Virus record (IMG/VR): IMGVR_UViG_3300021964_000012
Span: 250,001 to 314,000 of that record
Length of the DNA stretch: 64,000 nucleotides
Direction: 5' to 3' (one strand)
Origin: a virus
Positions within the stretch are counted from its first letter, which is position 1. Every line of letters begins with the position of its first letter. The translations under genes and the position numbers were made by a program. Positions 1 to 7,852 of the stretch are shown here, piece by piece. The notes beneath the pieces were generated by a model. The model was given only the letters and a program-made list of their open reading frames with translations. It did no database searches and had not been told where the DNA came from.

Positions 1-372
1 GTACTGCTCTGCACGGTGTAATTTTTCATTGACAATCTCAAAGTTGTGTGTTAGAAACAGAGTATCATCAGCATCGATCATCCAAAACAAATCTGCATCT
101 TTGCTCTGCTCAAATCCAGTTAAATTTGCAGTTGCCATGTTGCGTTTTGAACTTTTAAGTTGTTGCACATAAGTTACTAAACTTCTGTCGCTTTCAATTA
201 GCTCAGCAGCTGGATAATCATAAGCAAAACAATTGTGTAGTTTTTCTGAGAGTGCTTTGTTGTCGCATAAAACAAAAGTTTTGTAGTTTTTAAATGTTTC
301 CAACCAGAATCTTAAACACAAAAGTGTATGAGGAACATCTCTATCAATTTTTAAAAAAACATTTGTTTTCAT
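1..372 (-). CDS. glycosyltransferase-like protein (3' end outside window)
   Basis: Partial gene: the ATG is at 372 and the frame stays open to base 1, giving about 124 residues. The start overlaps the stop of the cupin gene as TAATG, so the two are translationally coupled. The visible part reads as an alpha/beta N-terminal domain followed by WMIDADDTLF, an acidic D-x-D-D motif like the metal/nucleotide-sugar site of GT-A glycosyltransferases. The position with cupin and methyltransferase genes fits a role in sugar or surface modification, but substrate and product cannot be read. The family call rests on the one motif and the context. Confidence 0.5.
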   Translation of the reverse strand, partial: MKTNVFLKIDRDVPHTLLCLRFWLETFKNYKTFVLCDNKALSEKLHNCFAYDYPAAELIESDRSLVTYVQQLKSSKRNMATANLTGFEQSKDADLFWMIDADDTLFLTHNFEIVNEKLHRAEQY

Positions 373-725
373 TAGGATTTAGATCCAATGGTCCTTCTTT
401 GTATATCATCATGATTAAACTCGGCCCAGTATAATTCAAATGCAACACCATCTTCTATACCTTCGAACTGATGTATCTTGCCTGGCTTAACTTGTGTAAA
501 ATCTCCAGGACCTAGTATTGTTTCATCAACCAACCCTTGTTGTTCACCATCTTGCCATACTCTTACAATCATTTTTCCAGACTCAACAAAAAAACCATTC
601 CATTTAAATCTGTGTTCATGCTCACTGCATTTAAAACCTGCTTTGTATTCAATGCGATGAAACTCTAATACTCCGTTTGCGTGTATCAATTCTGTAGAAC
701 CCCATATTTTGCCTGCTTTCATCAA
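372..725 (-). CDS. small cupin-domain protein
   Basis: 117 residues, a single cupin (double-stranded beta-helix) domain. Motif 1 is seen around residues 30-55 as SEHEHRFKWNGFFVESG, with two His for metal binding, and motif 2 as PGDFTQVKPGKIHQF, with the third His. Small stand-alone cupins are metal-dependent isomerases, epimerases, dioxygenases or ligand binders, often in sugar pathways; which applies here cannot be told. The gene overlaps the methyltransferase upstream (ATGA-type) and the glycosyltransferase-like gene downstream, so it belongs to one operon. A sugar-modifying role is inferred from context only. Confidence 0.75.
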   Translation of the reverse strand: MMKAGKIWGSTELIHANGVLEFHRIEYKAGFKCSEHEHRFKWNGFFVESGKMIVRVWQDGEQQGLVDETILGPGDFTQVKPGKIHQFEGIEDGVAFELYWAEFNHDDIQRRTIGSKS

Positions 726-1483
726 TGATTCTCCATTATTGTAAGATTTTTATCTATCCATGGTAGTACTAAATCTCTTTGTCGTAGATGACCAAATTTG
801 GTAATACTTTGAACTACACATTCAGGAAGTAATTGTGTATCTTCTGCAATGCTATATAAGTTTGTTTTGTCTGGATCCATTGGTTCAATATTGCTTCGAT
901 ACACGAGTATGTGTATCCAAGGATCGTTGATTTCCTTTCTGAAAAATCCAGATCTACAATCCCAACCGTTTACACTCAACATATAGATCAACATAGGCAA
1001 TGTAAAATTATATTTGTGATCCATTCTGGCATGGAACTCTTGCTTGTTGTATTCTATATTGGTTGTTTGCGGTACTGATAAAACCAACATCGAATCTGTA
1101 GTTGCAATGTGCCACCAATTTTTTAATGTCATGTATGGATTGGTTTGATACTGTAGTACATCATATGCCCATAAAATATCAAAATTTTTTTTTGGTCGTG
1201 TGATAGAGTTCACATTTTCTCTTTGAAAAGCAATATTATTGTGCTTGACGTTTAGTTTGTCGAGGTCATTTACAATTGTACACTTGATATTAAGTGGCAA
1301 CTTTTGCTTATCTCTAGTGACTGCGTTTGCCCACCATTGTATATCCAGTGCTTCTGGATCACTTCCAATGCCAACAACAGTTCCAACACTTTCCATGAAG
1401 TCGTCGTATTCATATAGATATTTGATAATATTTTCATAGCAGTGATTAAATTTTTCTTCGGAACTTGAAAAACTACTGTTCAT
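722..1483 (-). CDS. class I SAM-dependent methyltransferase
   Basis: 253 residues. A Rossmann methyltransferase core is visible: motif I as VVGIGSDPEALD near residues 36-47, a post-I acidic position in the strand IKCTIVNDLDKL, motif IV-like DILWAYDVLQY near residues 104-114 and the strand MLVLSVPQT. The mid-region HARMDHKYNFTLPMLIYML resembles the lid seen in small-molecule or lipid/sugar methyltransferases. The substrate is unknown. It overlaps the cupin gene by four bases and lies just after the UvsY-like gene, so it is part of the same minus-strand unit. Confidence 0.7.
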   Translation of the reverse strand: MNSSFSSSEEKFNHCYENIIKYLYEYDDFMESVGTVVGIGSDPEALDIQWWANAVTRDKQKLPLNIKCTIVNDLDKLNVKHNNIAFQRENVNSITRPKKNFDILWAYDVLQYQTNPYMTLKNWWHIATTDSMLVLSVPQTTNIEYNKQEFHARMDHKYNFTLPMLIYMLSVNGWDCRSGFFRKEINDPWIHILVYRSNIEPMDPDKTNLYSIAEDTQLLPECVVQSITKFGHLRQRDLVLPWIDKNLTIMENH

Positions 1484-1485
1484 TG

Positions 1486-1944
1486 TTATACCTGTACATC
1501 TTCCATTCCGGCAGTTCTAAGACGTACAATATGCCCTAGTTGCCATTGTTTAGTATCTAAGCCTTTCATTATGCCAAGATACTTATTACGCAGTAGAGCA
1601 ACCTCGTTAATTAATGTTTCGAAGTCAATTACTTCGTCTTCGCCATCAACGTATTTTTCTGCATCACGACTGGTAAGTGCTCTTGCATATCCTTCCAAAT
1701 ATTTTTGAAAGTGTTTGCGTCTTATCTGCCTAAGTTTAATGTTTAGAAAGTTTAGTACTGCTTCAATTTCTTGCAGTTGATTGAACCGATGTTCAGTGAG
1801 TCCTGGCAATGCTTTAATATTTTTTTCAACAAGTCCGCCTACTCTACATTCACTCTTGGCTATTTCCAACTCATGCTCATAATAAGTGAGAAACCCAGGA
1901 ATCTCTGAAAGGTTGTTTACAATTTTATTATAATATTGGCTCAC
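1486..1944 (-). CDS. uvsY: UvsY-like recombination mediator
   Basis: 152 residues, close to T4 UvsY (137). The protein is mostly helical and charged, with a Leu/Arg-rich middle (VLNFLNIKLRQIRRKHFQKYL), the sequence DAEKYVDGEDEVIDFETLI and a helical C-terminus ending RNKYLGIMKGLDTKQWQLG, the layout of T4 UvsY. UvsY loads UvsX onto gp32-coated single-stranded DNA, and both partners are encoded a few kb away on the same strand. It overlaps the next gene upstream by four bases. The call rests on pattern resemblance, not on a catalytic motif. Confidence 0.7.
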   Translation of the reverse strand: MSQYYNKIVNNLSEIPGFLTYYEHELEIAKSECRVGGLVEKNIKALPGLTEHRFNQLQEIEAVLNFLNIKLRQIRRKHFQKYLEGYARALTSRDAEKYVDGEDEVIDFETLINEVALLRNKYLGIMKGLDTKQWQLGHIVRLRTAGMEDVQV

Positions 1945-2480
1945 TTAGTGGCATCCATTAACCATTGATTATAAAGTATTGTAGCACAATCATCTAACTG
2001 TGTCAACTCCTTTAACTTTTCTAAAACATTTCCTTCAACTATATCAGCCAATTCAATAATTTTATACGCAGATGGTTTGATCATGTTACTAAAATCCATT
2101 ATTAGTTGAGCATATTCTTCAATGGTTTTTGCGCCACATGCTTTACTCATTCTCTCCCAAACTGTATCACTGTGTAGTTTGCGAAACCTTGTTGCTGCCC
2201 ACATTGAAGTTTTCAAATCACTGCACACAATACCTAAATAAGAATGCTTATTTTGTATGTGGTAATCAGCGTCATGACTAGGCAAACTAAGCCAATACCT
2301 GCTTGCATTAGCAATATAAGCATCTTTTTCTGCATCATTGTCAAATACAAAACTACGTTTTAGTTTTGCTCTTTCCTTAAGGATAACACATCTGTTTGAT
2401 TTTATACTAACACCTTTTGAATCAATCAGTCCGGTAACAATGTCTCCACAACATCCTCCCATGTACAGTACAATGTCCAT
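1941..2480 (-). CDS. unknown phage protein with N-terminal GGCCGD motif
   Basis: 179 residues, not recognised. The N-terminus DIVLYMGGCCGDIVTGLID is hydrophobic with a Gly-Gly-Cys-Cys turn resembling a nucleotide-binding or P-loop-like start, but there is no Lys for a true Walker A. The rest is mixed alpha/beta with a charged helical C-terminus. Start and stop both overlap neighbours, so it is translated as part of the operon. The sulfotransferase-like reading (5' loop) was considered but lacks the RDP motif. Confidence 0.55.
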   Translation of the reverse strand: MDIVLYMGGCCGDIVTGLIDSKGVSIKSNRCVILKERAKLKRSFVFDNDAEKDAYIANASRYWLSLPSHDADYHIQNKHSYLGIVCSDLKTSMWAATRFRKLHSDTVWERMSKACGAKTIEEYAQLIMDFSNMIKPSAYKIIELADIVEGNVLEKLKELTQLDDCATILYNQWLMDATK

Positions 2481-3187
2481 TAAAATTTCTTTTCGAACAT
2501 AAATTTTATGTTTCCATTGGTTGTGTCTGGATTTTCTAATATATCATATGAACCGTCGGGTTGTTTGTTTTTTTCTACAAATTGAATATCATGCCATAAT
2601 AAATCTAAACCAATTTTTTTACAAGCAAATCCAAAGTCATAAAAATAATCATAGTGATTAACACTTAGTCTATTCCAACAAGGTATTTGTGTATCTCTAA
2701 AGCTATAGAAAAATTTACAGCCTGGTTTCATTGCTCGTTTGTATTCAATAAAGTAAGACTGTAAACAAGGTATGTCTAAATCGTTTGGATACAAAGTTGC
2801 CCATAAGTCTGATCTATTGTTCATCACAACAAAATTGTTAAATTTGTCAGGATAAAGGTTACCAATATCACTTCTATCATTTACAATAACAGCATTAGGA
2901 TAAAATGTTTTTACCACTGGATGTGTTTCTATTACAGTTAGGTCTGATACAATGTCTTCAACATAATAGCCTGCACTTCCAAAATAACATGTAGGTCCAG
3001 GTTGCAGGTTTTCAATTATGTGTTTGTCATACTCGTCGATATAAACTTTTGTTGAACTTTTACGACTTTTAAGCCAAAATTCATGCTTCAATCGACCGAT
3101 TCGGTAACGTATATAATTGTGTTTGTTACTTAATGTGTTATCAGTATGGGCCATTTCATAATCAGAAAAATTTTCAATCAACTTCAT
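2480..3187 (-). CDS. Rossmann-fold protein, possible divergent methyltransferase
   Basis: 235 residues. A class I methyltransferase-like order is visible: GPTCYFGSAGYYVEDI (motif I-like) near residues 69-84, the acidic strand end LTVIETHP, a second strand NNFVVMNNRSDLW and a late KPGCKFFYSFRDTQ strand. The glycine motif is poor (GSAG instead of GxGxG), so it may be inactive or bind a different ligand. It has one-base overlap with the next gene (TAATG) and four-base overlap with the previous one. Function is unknown; the fold call is moderate. Confidence 0.5.
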   Translation of the reverse strand: MKLIENFSDYEMAHTDNTLSNKHNYIRYRIGRLKHEFWLKSRKSSTKVYIDEYDKHIIENLQPGPTCYFGSAGYYVEDIVSDLTVIETHPVVKTFYPNAVIVNDRSDIGNLYPDKFNNFVVMNNRSDLWATLYPNDLDIPCLQSYFIEYKRAMKPGCKFFYSFRDTQIPCWNRLSVNHYDYFYDFGFACKKIGLDLLWHDIQFVEKNKQPDGSYDILENPDTTNGNIKFMFEKKF

Positions 3188-3708
3188 TTAATCTTCCTAA
3201 TGTAAAAATGTCGGTCTGGACAACTCCAGGTAAAGTGTTTACCAAGATCTATATAATCTCGACTCATATCAACTATTACACAATTTTGTAACTCATGTTG
3301 TAACCAATATGTAATTGCTTGTTGAAAATCTTCAGGTACATTATAATGTAGTCTTTGATTGTTGATGTTTAAATAATGCCTGTTTAAACAAAAATATAGA
3401 TGGCTGCAATTATTCAGCCAATTTTGTATTTGTTCAATGATACCTGTTAAAGGGTATCTTCCATATCCTTGATGAGTAACTAATATCAAATCACTGTCAG
3501 TGATATTATCAACTGTTGGAATATCTAAATCAAGTAAAACTTCTTCTATATGATATACTCTACAAAAACCATTAAGTTTTACAAAATCTTCTATTTGTTG
3601 TAATCGACGCAATTTGTATTTGCCATCATAAAATCTATCTTGAATTCGTTTAAAATTTTTAGCCCATTTATAAAGATTATTAGAATTTACTATCTCAATA
3701 TTCTTCAT
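3184..3708 (-). CDS. unknown alpha/beta protein
   Basis: 174 residues, not recognised. Alternating hydrophobic strands (DLILVTHQGYGRYPL, HLYFCLNRHYLN, NCVIVDMSRDYIDL) suggest an alpha/beta fold. The C-terminus FTWSCPDRHFYIRKI looks like a closing strand, as often seen in methyltransferase-like proteins. It overlaps the next gene by four bases, so it is co-expressed with the possible methyltransferase and may act with it. No catalytic motif could be assigned. Confidence 0.5.
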   Translation of the reverse strand: MKNIEIVNSNNLYKWAKNFKRIQDRFYDGKYKLRRLQQIEDFVKLNGFCRVYHIEEVLLDLDIPTVDNITDSDLILVTHQGYGRYPLTGIIEQIQNWLNNCSHLYFCLNRHYLNINNQRLHYNVPEDFQQAITYWLQHELQNCVIVDMSRDYIDLGKHFTWSCPDRHFYIRKIK

Positions 3709-3717
3709 CTTACTGTC

Positions 3718-3996
3718 TTAATAATCATCATAGTTAAATTCGCCATCGTCGTTATACTGATTTAACAGTTCATCTTCTTCCTCTTCTTCAAAATCATCTT
3801 CTTCTGCTTCTCCAAGATAATTAGCAACAGCAAGTTTTATCGCACCATCAAATTTAAATGCTTCTCTTAATTCTTCAGCACTATGTTGTCCTATTAAAGC
3901 TTCAACAACATGATCAGCAGCTTCTCTAATGTCATCTGTATCGTGAATAAATTGGCGTGTTTGTTTCCATACCAAAGCGGCTATTTCTAATGACAA
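3718..3996 (-). CDS. small protein with strongly acidic C-terminal tail
   Basis: 92 residues. Residues 1-60 are helical (IREAADHVVEALIGQHSAEEL, read in parts), and the last 30 are nearly all Asp/Glu with Tyr (EEDDFEEEEEDELL). Such tails mimic nucleic acid or bind basic partners; near UvsX and gp32 a DNA-metabolism helper is possible but unproven. The Shine-Dalgarno AGGAG lies just before the ATG. It is separated from radical SAM protein 1 by 32 bases. Confidence 0.6.
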   Translation of the reverse strand: MSLEIAALVWKQTRQFIHDTDDIREAADHVVEALIGQHSAEELREAFKFDGAIKLAVANYLGEAEEDDFEEEEEDELLNQYNDDGEFNYDDY

Positions 3997-4028
3997 TTTT
4001 TGTCTCCTATTCTGTTTGTTCAGTCTAC

Positions 4029-5468
4029 TTATAATATACTAGTTAGCTCTTTATACGTCTGTTTGAAATCTTGTTGTCTTATTTTATCAGTGACAGTCAA
4101 AAAGTTAATCATATCTGTAGTATCTATTGGCATACTTGAACTATTCATTAATGCTATAATTGGTTCTATTATCTTTTGAAATTCATTATCCTGAATGTTC
4201 AATAATTTATCAGTTATATATTGCTTTTGCGTTTTGTTAAACAATAAAATGTTTAGACGTTTAGGATAATGCAACACGTTAAACAATACTGGTAGTCCTT
4301 GGTCTCTACAGAACTTAAATAATGTGTATGTGTCGAGTATATTAAGTGTTGTTATTGTACTCCATACATTCAAATTTAGAACTGTGTCTGTTGATTTTTT
4401 ATATTTTTCAATTGTATCTACTATTGTTTTCCAACTCACTCCATATCTTTCATACTCAAACTTTTTCCCTGTGTTATCTATGCTAAAACTTAACTCAACT
4501 TCTTTGAAATGACTCCATAACGGCATTAAATTTGATGCAAATGTTGTAGCATTGGTATTGTAATGTAGCGATATATAACTGCTTCTTTGTTTGTTTACAA
4601 AGTATTGTAGCAGGGTAGAGTGTGTCTTGTCAAGTAAAGGTTCGCCTCCTGAAAAATTTAGGTGCAATAAATCACTAGTAATGTGTTCAAGATCTTTCCA
4701 AATTTTTGAACCGTTGACATCAGTCCATTCATTCTTCAGCAGTTCTACCGATGAAAACTGCGGATAGGATTCTTTATGTTGAGAGACTTCATTTGCCCAT
4801 TTACTACTAAGGGCAGGTCCACACATTCGACATTTTAGATTGCATGTTTTGTTAATTTTAATATCTAAACCAATTAGGTTACGACTTTTTGTATTGTTGT
4901 AGTCTATATCAAAAATTTTATCTCTGTAAACAAATGCATCATTCTGTCTCTGACTTTTAGCACCGTGTTCTTCATTTTTCCAACAACTTGCACAAGCTGT
5001 TGGTTTCTTGCCTTCTAAGAACTGTTGTCTCAAATCAGTAAAATCTATATCCTTAACCGATACTGTTTTAACATTTGGATAGTTATCTTCTTTATACCTA
5101 CAACAAGGAGCTAAATTACCTTCATTTCTAATTTCTAGCATTATCCATGGATTTACACAGATGGTTTCTGGAATATCAAAATTTGTAGGATTTACAACAG
5201 TTTCATTGCCTTCATATTCAATATGCACAAAACATTCATCAATATCAAGATGATTTAAGATACGGTTAAGATAGTTATAAAACGGCTTTGTGTTGATGGC
5301 AGGGACCGAATCCACAAACACTATGCGTTGGTTAGGTTCGTAGTATTCTCTCTTGTATTTTACAAGTTCGCGGTACAGTTGATTTATGGGTTGTTCTAGA
5401 AAATATTTTACTTTTTCTATATATAAAACGTCAAACTGAGATAAATTGTCATTCTGTTGGTTGCTCAT
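4029..5468 (-). CDS. twitch/SPASM-type radical SAM protein 1
   Basis: 479 residues. The radical SAM cluster motif CNLKCRMC is at residues 209-216, followed by the SAM-binding FSGGEPLLD strand. An N-terminal cysteine region (PCCRYKE at 121-127, CASCW at 159-163) precedes it, as in marine-phage twitch-domain radical SAM proteins, where it could bind an auxiliary Fe-S cluster. These enzymes use the 5'-deoxyadenosyl radical; the substrate here is unknown. The start overlaps the 3' end of uvsX by 20 bases. It is a paralogue of the protein at 11580-12782 (shared Y-x-R-x-G-x-SWK segment). Confidence 0.85.
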   Translation of the reverse strand: MSNQQNDNLSQFDVLYIEKVKYFLEQPINQLYRELVKYKREYYEPNQRIVFVDSVPAINTKPFYNYLNRILNHLDIDECFVHIEYEGNETVVNPTNFDIPETICVNPWIMLEIRNEGNLAPCCRYKEDNYPNVKTVSVKDIDFTDLRQQFLEGKKPTACASCWKNEEHGAKSQRQNDAFVYRDKIFDIDYNNTKSRNLIGLDIKINKTCNLKCRMCGPALSSKWANEVSQHKESYPQFSSVELLKNEWTDVNGSKIWKDLEHITSDLLHLNFSGGEPLLDKTHSTLLQYFVNKQRSSYISLHYNTNATTFASNLMPLWSHFKEVELSFSIDNTGKKFEYERYGVSWKTIVDTIEKYKKSTDTVLNLNVWSTITTLNILDTYTLFKFCRDQGLPVLFNVLHYPKRLNILLFNKTQKQYITDKLLNIQDNEFQKIIEPIIALMNSSSMPIDTTDMINFLTVTDKIRQQDFKQTYKELTSIL

Positions 5469-6531
5469 CTAATTCTTCTACTACTACTTCTTCAGGAATA
5501 CTTAGCTCTTGTTCCATTTTGTTGAAGTCTAGCATAACCTTGTCTAAGCAACCATCTTCGTTGCGTTCCCAAGCCTTACGGAACTGTAGTATCTCTTGAT
5601 TGTCGCTAGTTAGGAAACGTAATCTGTTTCCTTGCTTGGTTAACAAGCCTGTTGCTTCTGCTAAATCTACAAGTCCGCTATATGGATTCATACCTGTTTC
5701 ATATGGAATCTTAACTTGTACTGATTCAAATGGTTTTGCATATCTAGTTTTCATAACCTTACATGCGGCACGTATACCTTTAACTTGTGATATCTTGTTG
5801 CCATCTTCGTCTTCTTTTAGTTTTAGTTTACGCATTGCAACAACAATACTTGATGCATAGATAAAGCCCTGCCCACCACTAATTTTATCATCAGGGTCAA
5901 ACATATCCTGTGATGCATAGGTATGATTGGTACATACCATACCAACGTTGTAACTACCAAACATGTTTACAGTATTTCTTACGAGTGCAGTTAGTGCTTT
6001 TGGTTTTCTACCCAAGTCACCTTTTAAATCTCCACTATCAAACTGGTTAATATCTGTTGGTGTTAGCAACATACCTAAACTGTCAATCACAAACAATACC
6101 TTAGGACGTTCTCCATCTGGCAATGCCTTATAGTCTTTCATAAATGTACTAACTGTTTTTGCTACATCGTCGATCATGCTCATGCTAAGTTTTAATAACT
6201 TGCTTTCATCTGTGTCTACACCAAGTGCATGTAACCACGATTCATCAAGTGCATTCTCACTATCAATTAAAACAACAAAAATACCTTGAGCTTGTGCGGC
6301 TTTGACAATATTTCCACTTGCAAAATAACTTTTACCTGCACCAGACTCTCCTGCAAATACTGTAACTTTTCCTAGTGGAACACCTTTGTGGAAATCGCCA
6401 CTTATCAAATAGTTAAGTGCATAGTTGCCTGTTGAAATCCAGTCTGTTGGGTCGTTAAAGCCAATAGACAATCCGTCAATGCTTTTTGTAATATCCTTAC
6501 GAAACTTGCTTACATCAAATGGTTTACCCAA
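5449..6531 (-). CDS. uvsX: UvsX, RecA-like recombinase
   Basis: 360 residues, slightly shorter than T4 UvsX (391). The Walker A motif GESGAGKS is at residues 61-68, and Walker B KVLFVIDSLG at 144-153. The segment KISGGQGFIYASSIVVAMRK is RecA-type loop 2/core. It catalyses strand exchange on gp32-coated DNA, driving recombination-dependent replication and repair, with UvsY as mediator. The gene follows gp32 with a terminator-like hairpin between, and its 3' end overlaps radical SAM protein 1. Confidence 0.95.
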   Translation of the reverse strand: MGKPFDVSKFRKDITKSIDGLSIGFNDPTDWISTGNYALNYLISGDFHKGVPLGKVTVFAGESGAGKSYFASGNIVKAAQAQGIFVVLIDSENALDESWLHALGVDTDESKLLKLSMSMIDDVAKTVSTFMKDYKALPDGERPKVLFVIDSLGMLLTPTDINQFDSGDLKGDLGRKPKALTALVRNTVNMFGSYNVGMVCTNHTYASQDMFDPDDKISGGQGFIYASSIVVAMRKLKLKEDEDGNKISQVKGIRAACKVMKTRYAKPFESVQVKIPYETGMNPYSGLVDLAEATGLLTKQGNRLRFLTSDNQEILQFRKAWERNEDGCLDKVMLDFNKMEQELSIPEEVVVEELDEQPTE

Positions 6532-6578
6532 TGTCTTCTCCTATCTAAAATTTTACTTATTGTAACATGAAAAAGAAT

Positions 6579-6611
6579 GAGGGCAAGGAGAAAGGAAAAA
6601 ACCTTGCCCTC
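6579..6611 (-). terminator. hairpin terminator after gp32
   Basis: A perfect 10-bp stem (6579-6588 with 6602-6611, GAGGGCAAGG/CCTTGCCCTC) with a 13-base pyrimidine-rich loop lies just after the gp32 stop. On the minus strand it is followed by ATTCTTTT, a weak U-tract. It would reduce read-through from gp32 into uvsX, giving more gp32 than UvsX, as needed for a stoichiometric DNA-binding protein. It could also serve as a 3' stabiliser. Confidence 0.7.
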
Positions 6612-6619
6612 CTTTGCCG

Positions 6620-7651
6620 TTAAGATGAAGACTGTCTGCTACGAATCATAGCAAGTATATCTTCGGCTTTCTGTCCACTACCAGAAGGGGAAGCTGGTGT
6701 TTGGACTGGTGCAGTTGGAGTTGCACCCATCTCTTCAGGTGTAGCAACCGGAGCAGGAGCCACTGTTTCTGCTACCGGGGTTGGTGCTGGTGCACTAACC
6801 TCTACAGGTTGTACTGTTGCTGATGCAGCCGCCGCCATTGCTGGAGCTGTTGCTGATCCTTCAGGCTTTTGCATACCTGCTGGACGAAAGTATGACCCCC
6901 AACGATCAATATCATATGCCTGGCCATCTACTGATGCTTCAAACATTTCTTTCATCACTTTTAGTTCTTCTTCACCTGGACGTTTAGGTAGGAAGTCACC
7001 TAAATTATATAAACCTTGTGAGTCAATAGCAGTGGCTTCTGCTTCAGTTAATGCAGTTTCTTTCCTTGCCCATTTACTTGTGCTATAGTCAGCATAACCA
7101 CCTTTAGAAGTTTTGCTTACTCTAAAGTCTAAACCTCTTGCATAATCTGTAGGTAGTTCCTCTAATTCAGGATCCATCAATGCACTTTTAATAATTTGGA
7201 ATATCTGTGGTCCAATTATGAAACGTCTGATAGACTTATCTGACTTGTCATCTGCTATAGGATTTTCTCTTACAAATCCTTGCATAATATAACTACGTTT
7301 CTTCCAGTACTTACGACCCATGTCTTCTAGTGATTTATCTTTAAACCAAGGACGTACTTCTGTTAGGATTGGACAAGTATCGCCCCACATTTCAACACAA
7401 GGAACCTGTACTTGAACACTCTTACTGTCCATCTGTCCTTTAATTCCATTGAATGGGAGTTTGATCATTGCACGTTCAATCCAAAAGAACGTGTTGGAAT
7501 TGTCTGCATCAGGAAGGAAACGTAGAGTTGCACTATCGCCTTCGTTCATATTCCAATGTGGGTAAATTGCGTTATCGCCGCCGCTTGTTTGGTTGCCTTG
7601 CTTGTTATCTGCCGCTGCAAGGCGAGCTCTTATTTCTGCTAATGAAGCCAT
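6620..7651 (-). CDS. gp32: gp32 single-stranded DNA-binding protein
   Basis: 343 residues (T4 gp32 is 301). The N-terminus MASLAEIRARLA fits the basic cooperativity (LAST-type) domain. The core OB region contains YPHWNMNEGDSATLRFLPD and VPCVEMWGDTCPI; only two Cys (85, 93) are seen where T4 has a His/Cys3 zinc site, so zinc binding may differ. Residues about 260-320 are an Ala/Pro/Thr linker, and the end (AEDILAMIRSRQ) matches marine T4-like gp32 tails. It coats single-stranded DNA and recruits UvsX/UvsY and replication proteins. The Shine-Dalgarno is AGGAGAA. Confidence 0.92.
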   Translation of the reverse strand: MASLAEIRARLAAADNKQGNQTSGGDNAIYPHWNMNEGDSATLRFLPDADNSNTFFWIERAMIKLPFNGIKGQMDSKSVQVQVPCVEMWGDTCPILTEVRPWFKDKSLEDMGRKYWKKRSYIMQGFVRENPIADDKSDKSIRRFIIGPQIFQIIKSALMDPELEELPTDYARGLDFRVSKTSKGGYADYSTSKWARKETALTEAEATAIDSQGLYNLGDFLPKRPGEEELKVMKEMFEASVDGQAYDIDRWGSYFRPAGMQKPEGSATAPAMAAAASATVQPVEVSAPAPTPVAETVAPAPVATPEEMGATPTAPVQTPASPSGSGQKAEDILAMIRSRQSSS

Positions 7652-7687
7652 TTTCTTCTCCTATTGCCTACGAGTAGCAACTACTAC

Positions 7688-7716
7688 TCTATCATTTGCC
7701 TGTTTATGTTTGTCAA
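7688..7716 (-). promoter_or_regulatory. possible sigma70-type promoter for gp32
   Basis: A perfect -35 box TTGACA lies at 7716-7711 on the minus strand, but the -10 (GATAGA or TGATAG at 16-17 bp) is poor. It would start transcription about 30 bases before the gp32 ATG. The rest of 7652-7852 shows no gene and no other clear signal. Confidence 0.3.
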
Positions 7717-7852
7717 CAAATAATGCAACTACATTACTTGCACTTTTATTTAGCACAGTAATATCTAAAGGTGAGTTTTTATCTGTGAAAAAGTTAAACA
7801 TGACTAATAATAGCACATGCACAGGAATAGTCAAAGATTTTGGTTGAGTTTG

